Positions 44,074-52,505 of a stretch of DNA of 64,000 bases are shown in pieces. The position numbers were made by a program, and so were the translations under genes. This stretch comes from Hyphomonadaceae bacterium (GTDB taxonomy: Bacteria; Pseudomonadota; Alphaproteobacteria; Rhizobiales; Hyphomicrobiaceae). Numbering within the stretch: the stretch's first letter is position 1; every line of letters begins with the position of its first letter. The notes under the pieces are model-generated. The model searched no databases. It was not told where the DNA came from and saw only the letters and a list, made by a program, of their open reading frames with translations. Where the stretch lies: assembly GCA_019747815.1 (NCBI GenBank), contig JAIEQJ010000004.1, forward strand, positions 1 to 64,000. Direction: 5' to 3'.

Positions 44074-44663
44074 CGGCAGCCGGCTCGCTGGATCTCGGGC
44101 AGTGCCTTGGTCTGGCCGCCGTCGTGCACGGTGGCGGCGAGGGCAGCATCCTGGACGGTGAAGACGAGCACGATCCGGCTGCTGCGCCCGCTGGGCAGCC
44201 AGTTGCCGGCTCTGGCATCGCGCGCCACCGCGATGGCGACGCGGCCGTCCGGCTCGCGCATCGCCGTCTGGGGGTTGAAGGCATGGCGCTCGGCCCCGTT
44301 CTGCACGAGCCGGCCCTGGCCGTCGAACACGGCGAGGCTCCACCATGCCGCTTCCGTGCTCGGCAGCACGATGGTGTAGTCGCAGGCCGAGGTCAGCCGG
44401 CTGCCGTTGCTGTCGGTCTTCGCCCGGAAGGTGAGCTCCAGGGTGGAGGAAACGGGCAGCAGGCCATTGCGGGCCGTATGCGCGCGCGTGTAGGGATCGG
44501 CCTCCGGCCGCCCGGCTGCCGTCCAGCTCGTCCAAGGCCCGAACGTGCGTGTCGACAGGCGCGAGCCGGCTTCGATCATGTACCAGGCGGTGCCGAGCCC
44601 GCCGCCGAAAGCCAGCGCCGCGAACACGGCAAAGTTGATCAGCGCGTTGGTCAGCAGGCTCAA
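44070..44663 (-). CDS. DUF1214 domain membrane protein
   Basis: 197-residue protein: N-terminal span (LINFAVFAALAFGGGLGTAWYM), then a beta-rich DUF1214 region with DPYTRAHTARNGLLPVSSTLELTF, WWSLAVFDGQGRLVQNGAERHAFN and GNWLPSGRSSRIVLVFTV. TTG start at 44663 with GAGGAG nine bases upstream; no ATG is available near the family N-terminus. It lies 20 bp after the PBP1A gene and overlaps the DUF1254-type gene, suggesting one envelope operon. Confidence 0.78.
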   Translation of the reverse strand: MSLLTNALINFAVFAALAFGGGLGTAWYMIEAGSRLSTRTFGPWTSWTAAGRPEADPYTRAHTARNGLLPVSSTLELTFRAKTDSNGSRLTSACDYTIVLPSTEAAWWSLAVFDGQGRLVQNGAERHAFNPQTAMREPDGRVAIAVARDARAGNWLPSGRSSRIVLVFTVQDAALAATVHDGGQTKALPEIQRAGCR

Positions 44664-44683
44664 GCGACGGGGCTCCTCAGCGT

Positions 44684-47032
44684 CTAGGGCCGCACGCGCG
44701 GGCCGGCATCGATGCGATCCGTGCGCCGGCCGCCGGGCTTCGCCGCCGGTGGGGTGGCTTTGGAGCTCTGCGGCGCGGGGGGGGCAGACGCGGGCGGCGG
44801 CAGGGTGGCGGCCGGCAGGGAGGCCGGCGCGCTGACGGGCGTTGCCTGCTGGCCGCTGGCGCGCAGCATGCTGTCGGCGAGACGCTTCAGGGCCTCGCGC
44901 GTCTGGTCGGGCATGATGCTCGACTTTCTCTGCGTCGCCTGTGCGATCTGCGCCTGCGCGAGGCCCGGATCGGTGCGCTTGAGCTCGGCCAGGCGCTGCT
45001 GTTCCGCCACCTGCGCCGGATGCGGCGGCAGGCCCTGGATCGGGGGAATGTTGCGGTTGGTATGCGCCACCGACATGAAGGCGTGCCACGCGCTGGCCGG
45101 CAGGCTGCCGCCGGTGACGCCCTGGCCGTTCAGCCACATCGGACGGAAGTCGTCATGGCCGACCCAGACGCCGGTGACGAGCGCGCCGGTGAAGCCCACG
45201 AACCAGGCATCGCGCCAGCCCGAGCTGGTGCCGGTCTTGCCGACCGCATGCGTGAAATCGAGGATGGCGCGCCGGCCTGTCCCCTCGTTCACCACCGCCT
45301 GCATCATCTGGTTCATCTGCTCGACGACGCGCGTGTTCACGATCTGCGGCGCGGCCGGCTCGTCGCGCTCGCGCGAGTAGATGAGCTCGCCCTTGGAATT
45401 GAAGAGCTCCAGCACGGCATAGGGTCGAGACACCCGGCCGCCGTTGGCGAAGACGGCATAGGCGCCGGTGTGATCGAGCAGCGTGATGCCGGTGTCGCCG
45501 AGCGCCATCGAGCAGGTTCTCTTCACGCCGTTGACGCCAAGCCGGCGCGTCATCTCCAAAACCTTCTCGCGCCCCACCTTGAAGGACAGGTCCGCTGCCG
45601 TGGTGTTGAGCGAGGTCTTGAAGGCGTCGGTCACCGTCAGCGAGCGGCCGGAGCCGCCGCTGCCGTTGTAGTTCTTGGGCGACCAGTTGCCGCAACTGGC
45701 CGAGGCGTCGCGCACGATCGAGCGGGGGTTGTAGCCGTTCTCGAGCGCGGTGGCGTAGACGTAGATCTTGAAGGAGGAGCCCGGCTGGCGCCGCGCGTGC
45801 GTGGCCCGGTTGAACTGGCTCTCGCCATAGTCGATGCCGCCGACGAGCGCGCGCACCGCCCCGTCGGGGTCCATCGCCACCAGCGCGCCCGAGAACGGCG
45901 CGCCGCGCCGCGTCTGCGTCGAGCGCAGCGTCGTCACCATGGCTTCCTGGGCGGCGCGCTGCATGTCCAGATCGACGGTGACGCGGGCGGTCAGCACGTA
46001 GTGGCCGCGGCCCTCGGCGATGCGCTGCACCTCCTCGAACGCCCAGTCCAGGAACCAGTCGGGGCTCTGCGACTGGCGCGGCTCGATCACGCGGGCGGGG
46101 GCGAGACGGGCGGCGTGCACTTGGCCGGGGCTCATGTAGCCGGCCTCCACCAGATTGGTGAGCACATCGTTGGTGCGCGCGAGCGATGCCGGCATGTTGA
46201 CGTGCGGCGCAAACCGGGTCGGCGCCTTGAACAGCCCCGCCAGCAGGGCCGCCTCCGGCAGGTTGATCTCGCGCACCGACTTGCCGAAGTAGAACTGCGA
46301 GGCGGCCTCCACGCCGAATGCGCCGCCGCCCAGATAGGCGCGATCGAGATACATCTTGAGGATTTGGAACTTGGTGAAGCGCGCCTCCAGCAGCAGCGCC
46401 AGGAACGCCTCCTTGATCTTGCGCGCGAGCGAGCGCTCGAAGGACAGGAACAGGTTTTTAGCGAGCTGCTGGCTGATGGTGGAGCCGCCCTGCACGACGT
46501 CGTTGGCGCGGGCGTTCTCAAACAGCGCGCGGGCGGTGCCGAAGACATCGACGCCGAAGTGCTCGAAGAAGCGCCGGTCCTCGGTGGCGAGCGTGGCCTT
46601 GATGAGGTGATCGGGGATCTCGTGGAACTCGATGGCGTCGTTGTGCAGAATGCCGCGCTGGCCGATCTCGGCGCCGGCGCGGTCGACGAACTTGACCGCG
46701 TAGCGGCCGGTGGCGATGCGGTTCTCGTCGAAATCGTTGAGCGCGGGGATGGCCAGCACGTAGAGCACGGCCAGGCCGCCGGTGCCCAGCGTCAACGCCT
46801 CGGACAGGAGCTCGTTGCCGACCCGCCGCCATCCGGTCAGCCGAAACCGGGCAAAGAAGCTGGAGACGGCGTTGTAGCGGTCCTTGGCTTCTTCCCAGGC
46901 GGTGGCGATGCTGGAATCGATCCGCGCGTCGAGGCCGAGCCAGTCGATGAACCGCTTACGGCGGCCGCTTCCGAAGAACCAATCGTGCAAGCTTGAAGAC
47001 CTCGCCTGTTGCGCTGCCCATTCTTGCCGCAA
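44684..47032 (-). CDS. PBP1A-family bifunctional penicillin-binding protein
   Basis: 782-residue class A PBP building peptidoglycan. A membrane span lies near residues 83-98. The GT51 domain has the catalytic Glu151 (EDRRFFEHFGVD) and QGGSTISQQLAKN. The transpeptidase shows Ser419 in SSFK, SLN (474-476) and KTG (599-601). The C-terminal 110 residues are a Gln/Ala/Pro-rich tail. The start is uncertain: TTG 47032 lacks a good Shine-Dalgarno, and a later start is possible. Downstream of a MotA/MotB-like pair. Confidence 0.92.
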   Translation of the reverse strand: MRQEWAAQQARSSSLHDWFFGSGRRKRFIDWLGLDARIDSSIATAWEEAKDRYNAVSSFFARFRLTGWRRVGNELLSEALTLGTGGLAVLYVLAIPALNDFDENRIATGRYAVKFVDRAGAEIGQRGILHNDAIEFHEIPDHLIKATLATEDRRFFEHFGVDVFGTARALFENARANDVVQGGSTISQQLAKNLFLSFERSLARKIKEAFLALLLEARFTKFQILKMYLDRAYLGGGAFGVEAASQFYFGKSVREINLPEAALLAGLFKAPTRFAPHVNMPASLARTNDVLTNLVEAGYMSPGQVHAARLAPARVIEPRQSQSPDWFLDWAFEEVQRIAEGRGHYVLTARVTVDLDMQRAAQEAMVTTLRSTQTRRGAPFSGALVAMDPDGAVRALVGGIDYGESQFNRATHARRQPGSSFKIYVYATALENGYNPRSIVRDASASCGNWSPKNYNGSGGSGRSLTVTDAFKTSLNTTAADLSFKVGREKVLEMTRRLGVNGVKRTCSMALGDTGITLLDHTGAYAVFANGGRVSRPYAVLELFNSKGELIYSRERDEPAAPQIVNTRVVEQMNQMMQAVVNEGTGRRAILDFTHAVGKTGTSSGWRDAWFVGFTGALVTGVWVGHDDFRPMWLNGQGVTGGSLPASAWHAFMSVAHTNRNIPPIQGLPPHPAQVAEQQRLAELKRTDPGLAQAQIAQATQRKSSIMPDQTREALKRLADSMLRASGQQATPVSAPASLPAATLPPPASAPPAPQSSKATPPAAKPGGRRTDRIDAGPRVRP

Positions 47033-47139
47033 CCACCCGTCAGGAATCAGTCCTGCGATCCGGCCGACTGTAGCATTGCCGCCGCGGCGCGGACGAGAAC
47101 AACGTCACGGGCTGCAGGGGTGCGGTCGGCACCGGTGGA

Positions 47140-48159
47140 TCACCTGTTCGTGAGCTTGAGCTCGATGCGGCGGTTGCGTCGCAGTATGTCTTCCGTCGCG
47201 CCGTCTTCGAGCGGCTGGAATTCGCCGTAGCCCGCCGCGACCAGCCGCCTGGGCGGGACGCCGCGGGAGATCAGATACTTCACCACCGTCGTGGCCCGCG
47301 CGCTGGACAGCTCCCAGTTGGACGGGAACTGCACGCTGGCGATGGGGCGGATGTCGGTGTGGCCGTCGACCTGCAGCGCCCAGTCGATCTCGCGGGGGAT
47401 GGACCGTTCCAGCTCGATGATGGCGGTGGCGAGCTGGTCGATGGCGGCGAGCCCCTCGACCGTCATGGTCGCCTGGCCGGAGGGAAACAGCACCTCCGAT
47501 TCGAACACGAAGCGGTCGCCGACCACACGGATGTCCTTGCGGTCGCGCAACAGCTCGCGCAGTCGGCCGAAGAAATCCGAACGGTAGCGCTGCAGCTCCT
47601 GGACCTGCTTGGCCAGGACCACATTGAGGCGGGCGCCGAGGTCGGCGATGCGCGCCTGGCTGTCCTTGTCCTTGGCCTCGGCGGCGCCGATCGCCTCCTG
47701 CAGGGCCGCCATCTGCCGGCGCAGCTGCAGGAGCTGCTGGTTGAGGAGATCGACCTTCGCCTGCGCCTCGCTGGACAGGCTGGTCTTGTCGGCAAGCTCC
47801 TTGGAGAGGGCAGCGATGCGCGCGTCCTTCTCGCCGCCCATGCCGGCGAGGCTGCCGAGCCGCTCGTTGTCGGTCTTGAGGTTTGCGAAGCTCGCCTGCA
47901 AGGCGGCCAGCTCGTCCTGCAGCACCTTGCCCTGGCCCTTCTCCAGGCTGAGCAGATTGGTGAGCTCCGCAATCTGGCGCGTCAGGCGGCGCAGGACCGT
48001 ATCCTTGCCCGACGATTCCTGGCTGACGTAGAACTGCGCCACCATGAAGATCGAGAGCAGGAAGGTGACGACCAGCAGCAGCGTGGACAGCACGTCCACA
48101 TAGCCTGGCCAGAACAGGTCATAGCTGCCGCCGGATCGGCGTGAGCGCGAGAAGGCCAT
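47140..48159 (-). CDS. MotB-like OmpA-domain protein with long coiled coil
   Basis: 339-residue protein. One N-terminal span with the MotB/TolR-type Asp (WPGYVDVLSTLLLVVTFLLS), a long coiled coil (about residues 50-200, heptads of Leu/Ala/Gln/Lys) and a C-terminal OmpA domain (DWALQVDGHTDIRPI, WELSSARATTVVKYLI, RNRRIELKL) that should grip peptidoglycan. Three bases separate it from the MotA-like gene. No flagellar genes adjoin. It is therefore an ion-driven envelope motor of unknown output. Confidence 0.85.
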   Translation of the reverse strand: MAFSRSRRSGGSYDLFWPGYVDVLSTLLLVVTFLLSIFMVAQFYVSQESSGKDTVLRRLTRQIAELTNLLSLEKGQGKVLQDELAALQASFANLKTDNERLGSLAGMGGEKDARIAALSKELADKTSLSSEAQAKVDLLNQQLLQLRRQMAALQEAIGAAEAKDKDSQARIADLGARLNVVLAKQVQELQRYRSDFFGRLRELLRDRKDIRVVGDRFVFESEVLFPSGQATMTVEGLAAIDQLATAIIELERSIPREIDWALQVDGHTDIRPIASVQFPSNWELSSARATTVVKYLISRGVPPRRLVAAGYGEFQPLEDGATEDILRRNRRIELKLTNR

Positions 48160-48162
48160 CGC

Positions 48163-49200
48163 CTAGCTTCTCCGCGGCACGCTGGCGGCCAGCTCTTTCA
48201 GCACCGATGCCACCTCGGTCTGCTGCGCGGCCTGCTCGTCGACCCATTCGCGCACCACCTTCTGCTCGGCGCGCATCTGGCGCACGAGCTGGTCGACGCC
48301 CTTGGCCAGCTCGCGCACCGCCTCTTCCGCCGGCGGACTGCCATCCGGCCGGGGCATGGCGCCGACGCGCTCGTTGAGATCGAGGACGGCGCGATGCATG
48401 TCATGAATGGCGGCATAGAGCTGGCGGCTGGCATAGTCGCTGGTCTGCGAGCCGCCGGGTGCCAGCTCGGTGATGCCCGACAGCCATTCCTCGAGCTGAT
48501 TGTAGAAGCGGCCGTGGGCATGTCCGGCCTGCAACTCCAGGAAGCCCAGCACCAGCGAGCCGCCCAAGCCCAGCAGCGAGGAGGAGAAGGCCGTGCCCAT
48601 GCCGCGCAGCGGTGCGGCGAGGCCGTTCTTCAGCTCGTCGAACACGGTGACGCTGTCGGAGGCGCGGGTGTCGATGGCGCTGATGGTCTTGCCGACCGAG
48701 GAGATGGTATCGAGCAGGCCCCAGAAGGTTCCGAGCAGGCCGAGGAACACGAGCAGGCCCACCAGGTACCGCCCGGTGTCGCGCGCCTCCTCCAGGCGCG
48801 AGCCGATTGAATCCATGATGGAGCGCATGGACGTGGCCGACAGCGACAGCGCGCCGGTGCGGTCGCGCAGCATGGTCGCCATCGGCGCCAGCAGCACGGG
48901 GCGATGGGAGATGGCAAGGCCCGGATCGGCGATGCGGAAGGCGTTGACCCAGCGGATCTCGGGATAGAGGCGCAGCACCTGCGAGAAGGCGTAGCAAATG
49001 CCCGCGATCAGGACGAAGCAGATGAGGAAGTTGAGCCCCGGGTTGGTCAGCATCGCCTCCAGGAGCTGCTTGTGCAGGACTGCGCCCAGGAGCCCGACCA
49101 GGATCAGGAAGACGAACATGCGCCACAGGTAAACACCGGGGCTCGACAGTGTCCGGTGCAGCGCCGGGGCAGATCTGTCCGGCGTTCTCGCTCTTGCCAT
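48163..49200 (-). CDS. MotA/TolQ/ExbB-family proton-channel protein
   Basis: 345-residue inner-membrane protein with four spans (MFVFLILVGLLGAVL, FLICFVLIAGICYAFSQVL, YLVGLLVFLGLLGTFWGLL, SSSLLGLGGSLVLGFLEL). LLGTFWGLLDTISSVGKTIS and LAAPLRGMGTAFSSSLLGLGGS are the MotA/TolQ signature pieces. The tail is a helical cytoplasmic region. It pairs with the adjacent OmpA-domain protein as stator-like complex. No TonB, Tol or Zorya effector gene is next to it. Confidence 0.85.
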   Translation of the reverse strand: MARARTPDRSAPALHRTLSSPGVYLWRMFVFLILVGLLGAVLHKQLLEAMLTNPGLNFLICFVLIAGICYAFSQVLRLYPEIRWVNAFRIADPGLAISHRPVLLAPMATMLRDRTGALSLSATSMRSIMDSIGSRLEEARDTGRYLVGLLVFLGLLGTFWGLLDTISSVGKTISAIDTRASDSVTVFDELKNGLAAPLRGMGTAFSSSLLGLGGSLVLGFLELQAGHAHGRFYNQLEEWLSGITELAPGGSQTSDYASRQLYAAIHDMHRAVLDLNERVGAMPRPDGSPPAEEAVRELAKGVDQLVRQMRAEQKVVREWVDEQAAQQTEVASVLKELAASVPRRS

Positions 49201-49302
49201 TCGTCGTCTCCAGCCCCTACTGCGGCCACATTAGCCAAAGACCGTCGCATCAGAAACGGGCAACTTTCCGGCGTCCAAGGCGTAATTGCGGCGGGGAGCG
49301 CC

Positions 49303-50103
49303 TCAGTCGGCTGTGCCGGCCTCCGCCAGCGCCTCCAGGAGAGCCCTGTGAATGTGGGCATTGCCGGCTACGATGCTGCCGGCCTTGAGAATATTGGGGG
49401 TTCCGTCGATGTCGCTCACGTGCCCCCCGGCCTCGCGGACGAGCAGACTGCCGGCGGCCAGGTCCCAGGCGCCCAGGTTGTGCTCTGCATAGCCATCAAA
49501 TCGGCCGGCCGCGACCCAGGCGAGATCGATGGTTGCCGCACCGGTGCGGCGGATGCCGGCGACCTGGCCCATCAGTGTTTTGCACTCGGCGAGAAAGCGG
49601 GCGTGTCCTGCCCGGCCGCGATGGGGAATGCCCGTGGCGATGACGGCGTCGGCCAGCGTCTTGCGGGCGGCCACCCTGAGCCGCCGGTTGTTGACGAATG
49701 CACCCTGCCCCTTCTCGGCCGTGTACAGCTCGTCATGGATCGGATTGTAGACGACGGCGGCCACGATCTCGCCGTCGCGCTCCAATGCGATGGCGATGGT
49801 GAACAGCGGGATGCCGTGCAGGAAGTTGGTGGTGCCGTCGAGCGGATCGACGATCCAGCGGTGGGTCTTGTCGGGACCCTCCACGACCCCCCGCTCCTCC
49901 ATCAGGAAGCCGTAGCCGGGGCGCGCCTTCGACAGCTCCCTGAACAGGGTCTCCTCGGACCGGTGGTCGGCGCTGCTGGCGAAGTTGGCCGGACCCTTGA
50001 TCGAGACCTGCAGCTGCTCGACCTCGCCGAAGTCGCGCGCCAAGCCCCGGCCGGCCTTTCTGGCGGCGGCAATCATGACGTTCATCAGGGCTGAGGCGGG
50101 CAT
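49303..50103 (-). CDS. suhB: Inositol monophosphatase family protein
   Basis: 266-residue Mg-dependent phosphatase (SuhB-like). Metal-binding motifs: LMEERGVVEG (Glu), WIVDPLDGTTNFLHG and LGAWDLAAGSLLVREAGG. ATG 50103 chosen because ALMNVMIAAARKAGRGLARDFGEVE matches the family N-terminus. An upstream extension to 50193 would add a spurious hydrophobic stretch. Could hydrolyse inositol phosphate or related sugar phosphates. In E. coli the homologue also acts in rRNA maturation. Confidence 0.93.
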   Translation of the reverse strand: MPASALMNVMIAAARKAGRGLARDFGEVEQLQVSIKGPANFASSADHRSEETLFRELSKARPGYGFLMEERGVVEGPDKTHRWIVDPLDGTTNFLHGIPLFTIAIALERDGEIVAAVVYNPIHDELYTAEKGQGAFVNNRRLRVAARKTLADAVIATGIPHRGRAGHARFLAECKTLMGQVAGIRRTGAATIDLAWVAAGRFDGYAEHNLGAWDLAAGSLLVREAGGHVSDIDGTPNILKAGSIVAGNAHIHRALLEALAEAGTAD

Positions 50104-50356
50104 GAAGGGCCTGTCGGCTGGCAGGGATGCGGGGCTGATTAAGAGCGCAAGCGTAAGCCCGTAGGCAGCCGGGCTCAAACGCGGCACTGCCACCTAGCCC
50201 AGCGGAGGGGGGATGGCAAGGGTCGCGGCGGACGCGGCATGCGCCGCAGGCGGATATCGGGCCCAAAGCCCCCGCGCATCATGTCCTGCCCAGGTCCTGC
50301 CCCATGGTAGGCGGCAGGGCCGACATGCGAGGTCGGATCGACCGGAGCGGCCCTGC

Positions 50357-51172
50357 TCAGTGCACCGCCGGGAGGCCCGGCAGGCCGCCTGAATGCCGGA
50401 TCTCGGCCACCATGCGGCCCTTCGAGCTCATGCCCCAGCGGATCTCCACCGCCTGCCGCGGCCACAGCGGCGCCACCCCCCACCGCCGCAAGGTGTCGGC
50501 GTGGACCAGGCAGTCAGGGCGTCCCTCGCCTTCGCAGACGAACCCATAGCCCCGGTCGCGATTGTACCATTTGACCACGGCCAACACCCAATCGCTTGCG
50601 GCCGTCACCTTCTCGCGGGTGCGCTGCGGCAGTTGCGAGGGGTGGACGGCGGAGCTTTCATCCATGCTGAGAATGCGTGACACCTGCAGTCCCTTAGGTG
50701 TCCGGTGCACAATGGCGTGGATGCGTGCGCCCTCATGCGCAGTCAGATATCCGACATCGCGCAGATGCAGGATGTGCACCAGGACGTCGCCGTGGCCACC
50801 GTCGGCCACGAAAAAACCAAAGCCCCGCCTGGCATCGAAGAACTTCATTCGGCCGGCGACCTCGAACACGTCGAGCGCCGCCGGGGCATGGGCCGCCTCG
50901 GCAGCGGGCGACGTCCCGGGCGGCTGCATGCAGCTGGCGATGTCGGACGGGGGCGACGGCTTGGACCCTTGGCATCGCCGCTCCGCGGCCAGCGCGCCCG
51001 GTCCGATCCCGGCCGCGATCCCCAGCCCCGCCTCGAGCCGTTGCGCCAACCCCTCAGCGTCGATGCCGGCCTGGCCGAGCTCCACGTTGAGCCGGCTTTC
51101 ATCGAACGCCCAAATGCGCTCGCAGGCATCGATCTCGGCCAGCACATCGATCCGGTTCGGCATCCTCGACAT
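50357..51172 (-). CDS. Two-domain cold-shock (CSD) protein with N-terminal extension
   Basis: 271-residue protein with two cold-shock folds. The first (about 105-170) has GRMKFFDARRGFGFFVADGG and DVLVHILHL. The second (about 195-265) has AVVKWYNRDRGYGFVCEGEG and DCLVHADTL. RNP1-like aromatic residues (GFGFF, GYGFV) are present in both. The N-terminal 100 residues are unusual for CSD proteins and acidic/Ala-rich (unknown). ATG 51172 has GAGGAG nine bases upstream. Follows the sigma-like gene on the same strand; likely RNA binding. Confidence 0.88.
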   Translation of the reverse strand: MSRMPNRIDVLAEIDACERIWAFDESRLNVELGQAGIDAEGLAQRLEAGLGIAAGIGPGALAAERRCQGSKPSPPSDIASCMQPPGTSPAAEAAHAPAALDVFEVAGRMKFFDARRGFGFFVADGGHGDVLVHILHLRDVGYLTAHEGARIHAIVHRTPKGLQVSRILSMDESSAVHPSQLPQRTREKVTAASDWVLAVVKWYNRDRGYGFVCEGEGRPDCLVHADTLRRWGVAPLWPRQAVEIRWGMSSKGRMVAEIRHSGGLPGLPAVH

Positions 51173-51259
51173 GGGATAGGACTCCTCTTTGACGGGCATC
51201 GCTGCCGGCACGCAAAGCCGCGCCTGCCGGCGGCGGCTAGGAACTGACAATGGCGAAGG

Positions 51260-51856
51260 TCAGGCTGGATGCGACCGCGTACGCTCAAGCTCGAACTCTT
51301 CGAGAAGTTCCCTCAGCCGCGAGCGATACTTGTCCACTGTCGCCGGCGTGACACGCAGCTCCTTGGCGATTTGCGCCACCTCGCAATGCTGCGCGCCATA
51401 CCTCGGGAAGCCCGTGCCGTAGGCACGCAGCTTGCCCTTGAGCTTCTGCTCTTTGACGAAGGAGAGAAACGGCTCGAGCCTCCCCCGCCGCTGCAGGAAG
51501 GCTAACGCCGCCTGCTCGGTGAGCACGGCCGGCGTATCGTCGGCCTCCATCGGCTGCCGGTCGTCGGCCGCGCTGGAGGCGTCGTGGCGCGGCAGCGTCA
51601 GGACCGTCCGGCGGCAGCAGCGGCACAGATAGTAGAAGAACAGAATATCGCCGTCCTTGAACGCATAACCGTCGCACCCCTTCTGCATGCGCGTCAGGGT
51701 GATGCCGAGAATCTCCTCTCCGGTCCGGGCACTCCGGTCATGATTGTTGAGTACGCGCTCGCGAAACCTCTGCGCATAGAGCGCGGACACCTTCATCAGC
51801 CGCTGCCATTCCTGCGGCTTGAAACGGTCACGATGCGACTGCAAACTTGCTGACAT
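51260..51856 (-). CDS. Putative sigma-70-like/HTH regulator
   Basis: 198-residue protein that looks like a divergent ECF-type sigma factor. RTGEEILGITLTRMQKGCDG and AFKDGDILFFYYLCRCCRRT resemble region 2, and CEVAQIAKELRVTPATVDKYRSRLRELLEEF is a region-4-like helix-turn-helix. Residues 115-145 form a variable linker. Conserved sigma positions are poorly kept, so another HTH role is possible. ATG 51856 (GAGGGTAGC upstream). 87 bp before the CSD gene. Confidence 0.5.
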   Translation of the reverse strand: MSASLQSHRDRFKPQEWQRLMKVSALYAQRFRERVLNNHDRSARTGEEILGITLTRMQKGCDGYAFKDGDILFFYYLCRCCRRTVLTLPRHDASSAADDRQPMEADDTPAVLTEQAALAFLQRRGRLEPFLSFVKEQKLKGKLRAYGTGFPRYGAQHCEVAQIAKELRVTPATVDKYRSRLRELLEEFELERTRSHPA

Positions 51857-52505
51857 CGTTGCTACCCTCAACTCATATCGGCGCGCGCAACCAGGGCGCT
51901 GAAGGCAAACGCAGCGGCAGCAGCGGCACAAAAACGCGTTACAGGAATGTCGGCCCCCGCAGACCCCTCTGGAGCCTAATCACTCCAGGATTGGGGCGAG
52001 GTCTGGTCCGGCCGAGGATGTCCGTTTGGACGAAGAAGTTTGCCTGTGGGTGTGTGGCGCTTTGGTCGCGATGACGGCGTGCGCGCCCAGGATTCTCGGG
52101 CACGCGCGCATCGGCGCGGAGAAAATTTTCCGGGCCGCGATGGTGTGCGGCCGCAGCCTTGGCGCGAGGTCCAGCTCGAGCTTCGCGGTTTGATTGCCGA
52201 TATCCGATGGTTCATGTCGATATTGTGGCAGAAGGTTGACAGCGCCGGAGGTGACCGGTTGCGGGTGGGTCAGGCCCGGCGGGTGCAGAGGCTCGGCTGG
52301 CGGCCCCCGCGGCATGGCCTCCAGGGCTCGGCCTGCAGGCCGCCGGGCAGGATCGTTCCGCAGCCATTCATCCCGTATTTCCGGATTGAAGTAGCGGTGG
52401 GACACATCCCACATGTTGTGTTCAGCCGTTTGTGGTTGCCTTCCCACTCCGTGCGCTCCTAGGCTTCGGGCACACGGAGCAATGTCGCCTTCAGGGAGCT
52501 GAAGC
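51857..52505. other. Gene-free region between divergent sigma-like and methyltransferase genes
   Basis: About 650 bp without a convincing gene on either strand. Open frames are present but show no Shine-Dalgarno, domain or codon pattern. It should hold promoters for both divergent genes. No hairpin of terminator type or known riboswitch fold was recognised. Confidence 0.4.

Noticed and set aside
47140-49200. Zorya-type anti-phage defence system
   Set aside because: The MotA/MotB-like pair invites it, but no ZorC, ZorD or ZorE effector lies nearby. The neighbours are a PBP and inositol phosphatase, so a cell-envelope role is simpler.
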